The notes under the pieces are model-generated. The model saw only the letters and a program-made list of their open reading frames with translations, did no database searches and was not told the origin of the DNA. Position numbers and translations under genes: made by a program. From assembly GCA_032718475.1 (NCBI GenBank), contig JAUCBJ010002145.1:1-36597 (forward strand): a DNA stretch of 36,597 nt, read 5' to 3'. This stretch comes from Nemertoderma westbladi. Taxonomy: Eukaryota; Xenacoelomorpha; Nemertodermatida; Nemertodermatidae. How positions within the stretch are numbered: the stretch's first letter is position 1; each line of letters starts with the position of its first letter. Below are positions 10,714 to 20,562 of the stretch, one piece after another.

Positions 10714-12887
10714 TCTATATATATAAATATCCTCTGTCTGTCTGTGAGTCTGTGAGTCTATGAGTCTGTGAGTCTGTCCAAGCTATACGCTCCGACACAC
10801 ATGCACCAATCTGAGCAAATGATACATCGATCGAAAGCTCTCGTCCTGAGCACGTAAACTATCGCAATCTCGAGGCTAATTTTACGCGTTTGCTTGCGTG
10901 AATGCGTATTTTGTGTTCGTTCGGGCGAAATGTATCTAATTATTTCGGTTCTTCTATCGGTAATTAATTATTTAGAGGGGTAACATTTATCCCATCTGGT
11001 ATAAAATTAACATGAGTAGATTCGCCGTGTCCCATTCTCACAAAGTATTTATTTTATTCGAGTGTTTAATATAAATATGTATGATTATTTATTGATTAAA
11101 AATCAAATAGTGTATAAATATGTCATATTCGCCAAGCACGATCGAATTGGCCTATTCTTAGTGCTGTAGTGAATAGGGAAGGATTTTTTTCTGTATCATA
11201 GCAACGTTAAGGTAATTATTGAAATCGCAGCTAGCTGGCTGGGCACAGATAAGGAGCAAGCAGGCTGGAGTGTTGATTGGGGTGGGTTTGGGTTGTCTGT
11301 TGCGAATTGCTCAAGAGTAATTCTGCTTTCTCAATCATTGGCTGCATGGAAGGAGAGGTTTATAACATTTTTGTTTTACTGTTATGAATATTAAAAGTAA
11401 AATAATTATTTATGTAGGCCTATACTTACTGTATTATTATTTTATCTAATATTATACATCTAATCTCGATGAAATCTCGCTTACTATAGCTCGTTAGATA
11501 GGTCTCGCCCTAACTCGTTGCAACGTAATACTCAGAGCCGTCTGAAGTTACCCCATCTGCCGCTAGAGGGCGAATTGTCCGATAGTGAAAACCTGATCTC
11601 ATTGGGTTGTTTTTAATGCTTTTGAGCTGAAACTTGGTAGCTATATACTGCAGCATAGGCTGTATATTTCCGGAGTCACTGAGTTGTCCACAGTTCCCCA
11701 GTCTACCGTTAGAGGGCTAAATGTCTGAGAGTTAACATCTTCTCCAACTTTGTTATTCGCGCAGAGTTGTCTACATTACCCGCGTCTGCCGCTAGAGGGC
11801 GAAATGTATGAAAGTTAACATCTCCTCCAACTTTGTTATTTACAATCCTTTTAGACTGAAACTTGGTAGGCATCTACTATAGCATAGGCTATATCTTTGC
11901 GGAGTAGTAGAGTCGTCTACAGTTCCACAGTCAGCCGCTAGAGGGCGAATTGTCTGAAAGTTAACATCTTCTCCAACTTTGTTATTTACTAACGGTTTAG
12001 ACTGAAACTTGGTATGCATCTACTACAGCATAGGCTGTACCTTTACGGAGTTACAGAGTTGTATACAGTCCCCCCCATCTGCCGCTAGAGGGCGACATAT
12101 CTGATAGTGAACACCTCATCCCATTTGGTTCTTTTTAATCATTTTGAGCTGAAACTTGGTTGGTATCTACTACATCATAGGCTGTATCTTTACGGGGTTG
12201 CAGAATCTTATTCACTTCCCCAGTCTACCGCTAGAGGGTGAAATGTCTGAAAGTTAACATCTTCTCCAACTTTGTTATTTACTAACGGTTTAGACTGAAA
12301 CTTGGTAGGCATCTACTACAGCATAGGCTGTACCTTTACGGAGTCACAGAGTTGTATACAGTCCCCCCATCTGCCGCTAGAGGGCGACATATCTGATAGT
12401 GAACACCTCATCCCATTTGGTTCTTTTTAATCCTATTGAGCTGGAACTTGGCAGGAATCTACTACAGCATATTCTGTATCTTTACGGAGTCCCAGAGTCG
12501 TCCACAGTTCTTCAGTCTACCGCTAGAGGGTGAAATGTCTGAATGTGAACATCTACATCAATTTTGTTATTTACAATCTGTTTAAGCTGAAACTTGAAAG
12601 GCAGGCATTTTACTTCACCATAAACCCCATCTTTACCAAACTGCAGCGCCGTCTGCATTTCACCAGTCCGCAGGTAGAGGGTGGATCTGAAAGTGATCAT
12701 TTTCTGGAAATTTTGTTATTTACAATCTGCCTAAAGTTGAAACTTGACAGTTATCTCTTATGGGGGTGGTGTTTTATTTAATGATGGTGTCTGTTCCGTA
12801 TGCAGTTCTCAAATCTCCCACACATATTCATATATCATCTGCACGTGCACTAGAAAGCTGTGGCCCGAAGGGCCACAGGCTTTCTAG
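10714..12887 (+). mobile_element. Helitron-like non-autonomous element, unit 3 (2.17 kb), right end of array
   Basis: Same organisation as unit 2, from TCTATATATATAAATATCC to hairpin plus CTAG at 12884-12887. Similarity to the other units stops exactly after CTAG, and the next base is T, as expected for Helitron insertion between A and T. One monomer pair has a clean 64-bp deletion (cores 11706 and 11789 only 83 bases apart), which accounts for almost all of the length difference from unit 2. No coding sequence. Confidence 0.8.
11537..12720 (+). repeat. 146-bp tandem array in Helitron unit 3
   Basis: Eight cores at 11560, 11706, 11789, 11935, 12082, 12228, 12374 and 12520. All intervals are 146-147 except 11706-11789, which has lost 64 bases relative to unit 2. 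Confidence 0.9.
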
Positions 12888-12894
12888 TAACTGT

Positions 12895-13187
12895 ATAAAG
12901 ATCGTCAGTCTGCGTTTAGGAAAAATATTTTATGACAAAACAGGACAAGCGACGAGTGCAACGAGGCATATAATGAAGACGAGTACTGCGTTGACTAAAT
13001 TATTATATAAACCACCTGGCTTCACATATTGATCGCATCCCTAGTTATTATTATTATAAAGATCGTCCTAGCCTGCGTTTAAGAAATATATTTAAATACA
13101 AAAGAGGACGAACGCAAAGAGGCTTATAATGAAAACGAGTACTGCGTTTATTATATTCCTATAAACCACCTGGCTTTGCATATTTAA
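12895..13187 (+). repeat. Imperfect direct duplication (about 137 + 131 bp)
   Basis: 12895-13032 and 13056-13187 both run ataaagatcgtc ... tgcgttta.gaaa ... aaaacagga/aaagagga ... gaggc.tataatga.ga/aaacgagtactgcgtt ... ataaaccacctggctt. The spacing is 161 bases. Not coding and of unknown origin. Confidence 0.75.
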
Positions 13188-13637
13188 CGTGCGATTGGAA
13201 ATAAGTTCGTGCTACCCTTCCGTGGGTGGTAGATGTCGCGGTTATGTATTGGTGGTTGGGAAGGGTGGAGGGGGGGGGGGGGGAGATTAAAAGGGGTGAA
13301 CACGTACTGTCCCCCTTTCTTTGATTGATTGGTGGTGTGGGTAAATTTCTCAAAACCTGATTTTGTGATACAGTCGCTCAATTTTAATTTGTATATAATA
13401 ACTAGGCCTCGTGCTGCGCGAAGGCCCCACGAACGTGTAACTAACCACAAGGCAGGTAGAGAGATTGGCCAGCTAGATAACGAGATGGAAACCTGAATTC
13501 CCTACCTCCTATTACACTGTAGGGTCCATTATTGTGTTGTTGCTTTCGTCTCAGGTAATAGATTTAATAGGTCTAATTTTATTTATTTGTGTAGAATTAT
13601 TTGTAATTAGGCACTTAAACGTTCTAGAACAACCTAA
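13188..13637. other. No gene; contains a 14-G tract
   Basis: Holds a 14-base G run at 13270-13283 and a short block (aggcctcgtgctgcgcgaag, about 13405) that recurs in altered form near 14051 (ggctctcgtactgggcgaag). A TTCTAGAA palindrome lies at 13621-13630. Nothing coding. Confidence 0.5.
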
Positions 13638-13795
13638 TAATGACGCGTGACATACTGGATGTAAACTGGAAATACATATTAAATGTATGGCGTAGGGACA
13701 TACTGAGAAATAATGTCGCACTGCGATATAAAGTTAGAAAATATGTCGCCCTGGCGATTTGGTAGTGCGAAATTAATTCCATACAAATAAATAAA
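13638..13795 (+). repeat. Dispersed repeat copy 1 (about 155 bp)
   Basis: Matches 16196-16340 in direct orientation: aaatgtatggcgtagggaca/aaatgtatggcttagggaaa, gaaataatgtcgcactgcga, ttagaaaatatgtcgcc, tttggtagtgcg.aattaat, tccatacaaataaataaaa. No ORF. Confidence 0.8.
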
Positions 13796-14297
13796 AAGGG
13801 ATATGAATTTCATCAATATTCCTGGACATCACTACTATTAAAATGATTAATTAATTAAGTTAAGCGTTCGGAACCTCATGTTCCATGATGAGAGAGGGAG
13901 AGGATAGCCTATGACTTTCTTGAGAGTCCTCTTACTAAGGTGAAGATGCGGATGATCTCGCGGAAGTCATGGAGTTGTGGCCGCGCATTTTTGTCGATAA
14001 GCCGGCATAGCATTTTAATGCACAATTGTGGATTGCATGGATTTGCTTATATAGGCTCTCGTACTGGGCGAAGGCCCCACAACGTGTTCTGTTTGCGTGG
14101 TGATTCCTTTATAGTAAACGGAACATTACTTAAGAAGAGAAATAAAGACCATATTATCTTATCTCTTATTTGAAAAACACAAGAAATGTAAATTTGCAGG
14201 CACCATTTTTTCTTGCTTTTAAAACACTTTGACTTTACCATGAAAAACACTAATTGAAGCGCACGTCCTTTATGGCATAACCGCGTTACGATATGAA
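13796..14297. other. No gene seen
   Basis: A short + ORF (13940-14173) and an opposing one have no recognisable content. The block near 14048-14100 is related to 13400-13440. Confidence 0.4.
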
Positions 14298-14927
14298 AAT
14301 ATTTAGGCTAGAGTTCCGAATGCAGTCGCATTTGATATTTTGTTATTAATTACTGAAATTATGTACTTTTTGCATAGTAATATCAAATAATAAATAAATA
14401 AATATTGTGTTCTAGAACATTAGCTAATCGACTAGCTAGTAATTTTTCAAAACCTGATTGATTATTATATATAAACATTTTTTTTTAATTTCTAAAAATA
14501 CTGCAAGTAGAAAATTAGTAGATATGTTTTGTATGGTAGCTAGTGTTTTTTTACTAGCTAGTTTTTTTTGTAATTATAAATAATGTGAAGTCATTGATAT
14601 TTCAGGATTAAACTAATGCAGAATATATTAATGAACAAAAATATTGATGATATTATAGCAGTATACGGTACATTTTTTGCATGGTAACAATGATTTTATG
14701 TTCAGTATTATAAAAATTCAGTTTTATTTTAAATTACCGGTACTAGCCATTTTAAATTTGAAAAATTACTAGCTATATGTTCTAGAAAATTATATTTTTT
14801 ATTTTATTTATGTTCTGGAACAGTGTATAATAATTATAGTTTGTTCTAGAACTCTGCAATGTTGCCATGGTAACAATGATTTATGTTATAAAAATGCGAC
14901 TGCATACGGAACTGTTCCCAATATTTA
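14298..14927. mobile_element. hAT-like MITE, 614 bp, with 8-bp target duplication
   Basis: Terminal inverted repeats of 28 bases bound 14306-14919. The left end reads GGCTAGAGTTCCGAATGCAG then TCGCATTT. The reverse complement of the right end reads GGGAACAGTTCCGTATGCAG then TCGCATTT. Both sides are flanked by the 8-bp direct repeat AATATTTA (14298-14305 and 14920-14927). An 8-bp duplication is characteristic of hAT transposons, so a hAT-derived MITE is the best call. The interior is AT-rich and non-coding, and holds several GTTCTAGAAC-type palindromes and an X-box-like GTTGCCATGGTAAC (14861-14874). Confidence 0.8.
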
Positions 14928-16039
14928 TGTTCAGAGGGAGCGTAACGAGATAAGTTTACATAAATAAGCGAGGCTCTTTTACGCTGAATGGACGGACCCC
15001 TTTCTTATAATGATGTAATTTTGCTACATTATGTGAGTCTGTTATCTTGGTTTTGTACACACGTAATAACATTAATATTGTATTGTTTGGTGAAATTTAA
15101 TTTGAAAAACACCAAGTGGAGAAAATTAACTTCCAAGGATCGCTAAAAATCTATGACAGTAGGCGTACTACTATACCAGTGGTATACTACCGTAATGTAA
15201 TTTGTATAACAAGAAATAATAACTATATACGTCATTGTTCATAAAATAGTACTTTATAGCGTTACGGCATGAATGATTTTGTATCACAAAACGAGGGCCG
15301 TACATAACTCTTTACATACCGGTACTTGTGTGAAATTTATTATATAATATATATATATAATATATAATAATATATAAATATATATAATATATAATAATAT
15401 ATAAATATATATAATATATAATTATATTATTAATATTATTTGACCTTCTGACAGTAAGATGGTAGCTAGTACTTTTGATTTTGTGTTAGCTAGTACTTTT
15501 TATTAGCTAGTGAAAAAAATTTAAGATATAAGTTAATTTTCAATTATATTATACATTCACCTGGAATAATTTATGAGTCATGGTACAGTAGCTAGTAATT
15601 TTTATTTGATAGTCAAAGTAGGTCTAGCTAGTAATTATTTACTAGAATTTACTAGATTTCCAGAATGCATTATTTCCATTTATATAAATGCGAGCTGCTT
15701 AATTATCCAGTTTGCAGTGACGGGACAAGCTACTGTATGTAAATAATTGTTTAACGTGTACTGTAATCCATTATCTCGAAACGTCCAATAGAAGACACTA
15801 AAATGACCAAAGAAAATGGCGACAGTGTTCAGTAAAACTGAACGGACACAGACGGTGACTAAGATTGCTTCAGTTGACTATAGTGAAGATGGATTAATGA
15901 TTTATCACATCCATGCAGGAGATAACTTACAATAAACCTTAATTAGATTTAAATGTATTAAATAAATGAGTATCCATAAAATCCTTTCTTCACATACCGA
16001 ACGCTGATAAGTTGACAAAATGTAACAAAATTACATACA
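14928..16039. other. No gene; AT-rich with CTAGCTAG words
   Basis: Contains a TATATAA simple-repeat block (about 15336-15436) and several copies of tagctagta.tttt (15463, 15486, 15590, 15624) that also occur at 14434 and 14538. Nothing coding is supported. Confidence 0.5.
15336..15436. repeat. TA-rich simple repeat
   Basis: Nearly pure A/T with a recurring block of about 43 bases made of atatataatatataataata-type words. Confidence 0.85.
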
Positions 16040-16172
16040 ACATTATGTACAAAGCAAAGGTCACTTTTCAGCGTTAAGACCCTTGTTTATTTATGTAAAC
16101 CTCCCTCGCTGCGCTCGCTCGGTACATAAATAAACGTAACGCTGCAAAGTGCTACTTTGCACACAATGATGT
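16040..16172. mobile_element. Fold-back element, copy 1
   Basis: Left arm 16040-16096 and right arm 16123-16172 are imperfect inverted repeats (cagcgttaagacccttgttt versus the complement of aaacgtaacgctg; tttatttatgta versus tacataaataaa). The loop carries ctccctcgctgcgctcgctc. The arm word GTGCAAAGTAGCACTTTG also occurs in the fold-back at 30274-30408, so these belong to one family. Confidence 0.6.
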
Positions 16173-16195
16173 AAATAGTTGTGATTATATTTAGA

Positions 16196-16340
16196 ATGAC
16201 GCGGTGATATACTGGAAATACATAGTAAATGTATGGCTTAGGGAAATACTGAGAAATAATGTCGCACTGCGACATTATTTAGAAAATATGTCGCCATGGG
16301 ATTTGGTAGTGCGGAATTAATTCCATACAAATAAATAAAA
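16196..16340 (+). repeat. Dispersed repeat copy 2
   Basis: Direct-orientation relative of 13638-13795. In this copy the centre is a hairpin (AATAATGTCGCA / TGCGACATTATT). Confidence 0.8.
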
Positions 16341-16452
16341 GTGTATAACTACCGGTGCTGACAATGTTGTTTCAAATTTATATCTATTCTGGAATAAATG
16401 TCATCTATGGTGTTTATAATACTTATTGATTGCATTCTGAAAATGTAAATTT

Positions 16453-17523
16453 GCGAGATACCGACCCAGCAGTCCTCCAGGCTCCCGCTGGAGGGTTACT
16501 AATGCGTGATACCGACCCAGCAGTCCTCCAGGCTCCCGCTAGAGGGTGACTAATGCGTGATACCGACCCAGCAGTCCTCCAGGCTCCCGCTGGAGGGTGA
16601 CTAATGCGTGATACCGACCCAGCAGTCCTCCAGGCTCCCGCTGGAGGGTGACTAATGCGTGATACCGACCCAGCAGTCCTCCAGGCTCCCGCTGGAGGGT
16701 GACTAATGCGTGATACCGACCCAGCAGTCCTCCAGGCTCCCGCTGGAGGGTGACTAATGCGTGATACCGACCCAGCAGTCCTCCAGGCTCCCGCTAGAGG
16801 GTGACTAATGCGTGATACCGACCCAGCAGTCCTCCAGGCTCCCGCTGGAGGGTGACTAATGCGTGATACCGACCCAGCAGTCCTCCAGGCTCCCGCTAGA
16901 GGGTGACTAATGCGTGATACCGACCCAGCAGTCCTCCAGGCTCCCGCTAGAGGGTGACTAATGCGTGATACCGACCCAGCAGTCCTCCAGGCTCCCGCTG
17001 GAGGGTGACTAATGCGTGATACCGACCCAGCAGTCCTCCAGGCTCCCGCTAGAGGGTGACTAATGCGTGATACCGACCCAGCAGTCCTCCAGGCTCCCGC
17101 TGGAGGGTGACTACGGCGTGATACCGACCCAGCAGTCCTCCAGGCTCCCGCTGGAGGGTGACTAATGCGTGATACCGACCCAGCAGTCCTCCAGGCTCCC
17201 GCTAGAGGGTGACTAATGCGTGATACCGACCCAGCAGTCCTCCAGGCTCCCGCTGGAGGGTGACTAATGCGTGATACCGACCCAGCAGTCCTCCAGGCTC
17301 CCGCTAGAGGGTGACTAATGCGTGATACCGACCCAGCAGTCCTCCAGGCTCCCGCTAGAGGGTGACTAATGCGTGATACCGACCCAGCAGTCCTCCAGGC
17401 TCCCGCTGGAGGGTGACTAATGCGTGATACCGACCCAGCAGTCCTCCAGGCTCCCGCTGGAGGGTGACTAATGCGTGATACCGACCCAGCAGTCCTCCAG
17501 GCACCCCCTAGAGGGTGCCTGAC
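16453..17523. repeat. 51-bp minisatellite, 21 copies
   Basis: Unit: gcgtgataccgacccagcag, tcctccaggctcccgct, (g/a)gagggtgactaat. The copies are nearly identical and differ mainly at one A/G site. Because 51 is divisible by 3, the minus strand stays open as a 398-codon ORF of 17-residue repeats (SHPPAGAWRTAGSVSRI), which I treat as fortuitous. The array lies in the PBRM1 intron, ending about 130 bases before the exon at 17655. Each unit contains CCGCT(A/G)GAGGGTGA, the same core as in the Helitron arrays. Confidence 0.95.
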
Positions 17524-17654
17524 GGTTGAAATAGTTCGCCCGTATGATAAGCGAATGAACGTGGAAGTATTTACCAATGCGCCACTTTTTAAACTGTTGT
17601 AGGCGAAAGTTCTCATCATGTTTGGTTAATAAAAATACATTTGGTTTATCTCAG

Positions 17655-17787
17655 GGCCCTCAATGGCACCAGAAGTTGAGCACCTACCAGGAAGGTCTCC
17701 AACACCTCCTCTATCAACCCAACACCCTGTGTTTGTTGCACCACCACAAAGAAATCAACGCCTCATGCATTCCAATATATATTTAAA
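17655..17787 (+). CDS. PBRM1: Polybromo-1, antepenultimate coding exon
   Basis: PBRM1 is the bromodomain/BAH/HMG subunit of the PBAF (SWI/SNF) chromatin remodeller in the nucleus. This 133-base exon follows an acceptor (tttatctcag) and ends at a perfect donor (AA|GTAAGT). It reads as two bases, 43 codons, two bases. The peptide is Pro-rich and ends PPQRNQRLMHSNIYL, then K across the junction, matching what I recall of the vertebrate region just before the conserved C-terminal YIE(G/S)L segment. Earlier exons (bromodomains, BAH, HMG box) are not in the window on the + strand to the left as far as I can see, so the upstream intron probably exceeds 17 kb or those exons escaped me. Confidence 0.85.
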
Positions 17788-17852
17788 GTAAGTTTATAAA
17801 ACTAATTAGCTTGTCGTTATAGTAACTATCTAATCGCTATAGTAATTGGCTA

Positions 17853-17958
17853 TGCTACCAACTGGCTTATCTCACCGTTATATTGGACCCACCGGCGGTG
17901 CTACCAACTGGCTTATCTCACCGTTATATTGGACCCACCGGCGGTGCTACAAACTGGC
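17853..17958 (+). repeat. 46-bp tandem repeat, 2.3 copies, in the 228-bp intron
   Basis: tgctaccaactggcttatct through ggacccaccggcgg starts at 17853, 17899 and (truncated) 17945. It lies within the intron 17788-18015 of PBRM1. Confidence 0.95.
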
Positions 17959-18015
17959 AGTGAGGAGGCTATACCTTCAGAGGTTTTATCAAATTATAAT
18001 CTTTAACAATTACAG

Positions 18016-18152
18016 ATACATTGAAGGTCTAACACCGGAGAGTCGTTCAGTGAGCAACTGGAGGAGACAGTTAGCAGCTAATCAGGATAATACGTCGATA
18101 AACCACGAGCAAATAGGAAAGCTGCCAGCTCATTGGCTACCTCATGATATAG
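18016..18152 (+). CDS. PBRM1: Polybromo-1, penultimate coding exon
   Basis: A 137-base exon between acceptor caattacag and donor ATAG|GTAAGT. Phase is one base, 45 codons, one base, fitting both neighbours. The peptide starts YIEGLTPESRSVSNWRRQLA and includes EQIGKLPAHWL, clearly the polybromo C-terminal segment (vertebrate form YIE.L...S.SISKW...LAARR then EQESRLPSHWL). Its last 43 bases plus the first 15 intron bases form the founding unit of the 58-bp array that begins at 18110. If the first donor is skipped, translation continues for 17 codons to TGA at 18203-18205, so only the first donor yields full-length protein. Confidence 0.9.
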
Positions 18153-20562
18153 GTAAGTTAACAACAGCAAATGGGAAAGCTGCCAGCTCATTGGCTACCT
18201 CATGATATAGGTAAGTTAACAACAGCAAATGGGAAAGCTGCCAGCTCATTGGCTACCTCCTGATATAGGTAAGTTAGCAACAGCAAATAGGAAAGCTGCC
18301 AGCTCATTGGCTACCTCCTGATATAGGTAAGTTAACAACAGCAAATGGGAAAGCTGCCAGCTCATTGGCTACCTCATGATATAGGTAAGTTAGCAACAGC
18401 AAATAGGAAAGCTGCCAGCTCATTGGATACCTCCTGATATAGGTAAGTTAGCAACAGCAAATAGGAAAGCTGCCAGCTCATTGGCTACCTCCTGATATAG
18501 GTAAGTTAGCAACAGCAAATAGGAAAGCTGCCAGCTCATTGGCTACCTCCTGATATAGGTAAGTTAACAACAGCAAATAGGAAAGCTGCCAGCTCATTGG
18601 ATATCTCCTGATATAGGTAAGTTAGCAACAGCAAATAGGAAAGCTGCCAGCTCATTGGATATCTCCTGATATAGGTAAGTTAACAATAGCAAATGGGAAA
18701 GCTGCCAGCTCATTGGCTACCTCCTGATATAGGTAAGTTAACAACAGCAAATGGGAAAGCTGCCAGCTCATTGGCTACCTCCTGATATAGGTAAGTTAGC
18801 AACAGCAAATAGGAAAGCTGCCAGCTCATTGGCTACCTCCTGATATAGGTAAGTTAACAACAGCAAATAGGAAAGCTGCCAGCTCATTGGATACCTCCTG
18901 ATATAGGTAAGTTAGCAACAGCAAATAGGAAAGCTGCCAGCTCATTGGCTACCTCCTGATATAGGTAAGTTAACAACAGCAAATAGGAAAGCTGCCAGCT
19001 CATTGGATATCTCCTGATATAGGTAAGTTAACAATAGCAAATGGGAAAGCTGCCAGCTCATTGGCTACCTCCTGATATAGGTAAGTTAACAACAGCAAAT
19101 GGGAAAGCTGCCAGCTCATTGGCTACCTCCTGATATAGGTAAGTTAGCAACAGCAAATAGGAAAGCTGCCAGCTCATTGGCTACCTCCTGATATAGGTAA
19201 GTTAACAACAGCAAATAGGAAAGCTGCCAGCTCATTGGATACCTCCTGATATAGGTAAGTTAGCAACAGCAAATAGGAAAGCTGCCAGCTCATTGGCTAC
19301 GTCCTGATATAGGTAAGTTAACAATAGCAAATGGGAAAGCTGCCAGCTCATTGGCTACCTCCTGATATAGGTAAGTTAACAACAGCAAATGGGAAAGCTG
19401 CCAGCTCATTGGCTACCTCATGATATAGGTAAGTTAACAACAGCAAATGGGAAAGCTGCCAGCTCATTGGCTACCTCCTGATATAGGTAAGTTAGCAACA
19501 GCAAATAGGAAAGCTGCCAGCTCATTGGCTACCTCCTGATATAGGTAAGTTAACAACAGCAAATGGGAAAGCTGCCAGCTCATTGGCTACCTCATGATAT
19601 AGGTAAGTTAGCAACAGCAAATAGGAAAGCTGCCAGCTCATTGGATACCTCCTGATATAGGTAAGTTAGCAACAGCAAATAGGAAAGCTGCCAGCTCATT
19701 GGCTACCTCCTGATATAGGTAAGTTAGCAACAGCAAATAGGAAAGCTGCCAGCTCATTGGCTACCTCCTGATATAGGTAAGTTAACAACAGCAAATAGGA
19801 AAGCTGCCAGCTCATTGGATATCTCCTGATATAGGTAAGTTAGCAACAGCAAATAGGAAAGCTGCCAGCTCATTGGATACCTCCTGATATAGGTAAGTTA
19901 GCAACAGCAAATAGGAAAGCTGCCAGCTCATTGGCTACGTCCTGATATAGGTAAGTTAACAATAGCAAATGGGAAAGCTGCCAGCTCATTGGCTACCTCC
20001 TGATATAGGTAAGTTAACAACAGCAAATGGGAAAGCTGCCAGCTCATTGGCTACCTCCTGATATAGGTAAGTTAACAATAGCAAATAGGAAAGCTGCCAG
20101 CTCATTGGCTACCTCCTGATATAGGTAAGTTAACTACAACAAATAGGAAAGCTGCCAGCTCATTGGATACCTCCTGACATAGGTAAGTTAGCAACAGCAA
20201 ATAGGAAAGCTGCCAGCTCATTGGATATCTCCTGACATAGGTAAGTTATCAACAGCAAATAGGAAAACTGCCAGCTCATTGGATATCTCCTGATATAGGT
20301 AAGTTAACAATAGCAAATAGGAAACCTGCCAGCTCATTGGATATCTCCTGATATAGGTAAGTTAGCAACAGCAAATAGGAAAGCTGCCAGCTCATTGGAT
20401 ACCTCCTGACATAGGTAAGTTATCAACAGCAAATGGGAAAGCTGCCAGCTCATTGGATACCTCCTGACATAGGTAAGTTATCAACAGCAAATAGGAAAGC
20501 TGCCAGCTCATTGGATATCTCCTGACATAGGTAAGTTATCAACAGCAAATAGGAAAGCGGCC
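18110..20562 (+). repeat. 58-bp tandem array of the PBRM1 exon-intron junction, 42 units plus a partial
   Basis: Unit starts caaataggaaagctgccagc (18110, 18168, 18226 ... 20546). The offset 20546-18110 equals exactly 42 x 58, so there is no net indel. Each unit consists of 43 bases of exon end and a 15-base start of intron (GTAAGTTAACAACAG). The 5' splice site ATAG|GTAAGTTA is present in every unit I read. Variation is confined to a few sites (aatagg/aatggg, ggctac/ggatac/ggatat, ctcatg/ctcctg/gtcctg, gatat/gacat, ttaac/ttagc/ttatc). The right-hand copies (after about 20100) are the most diverged. Confidence 0.95.

Noticed and set aside
6732-12781. Repeated ORFs of 62-124 codons on both strands in the Helitron arrays
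   Set aside because: They are similar to each other only because of the 146-bp monomers and unit duplication. Both strands are equally open and nothing resembles a domain.
16423-17619. 398-codon minus-strand ORF of 17-residue repeats
   Set aside because: It stays open only because the 51-bp minisatellite is divisible by three. Its start and end are unrelated sequence, and it lies in an intron of PBRM1 on the other strand.
18153-18167. 15-base GT...AG segment in each 58-bp unit as a micro-intron
   Set aside because: Far below the size an animal spliceosome removes. Removal of one would leave 43-base exon units that shift the frame.
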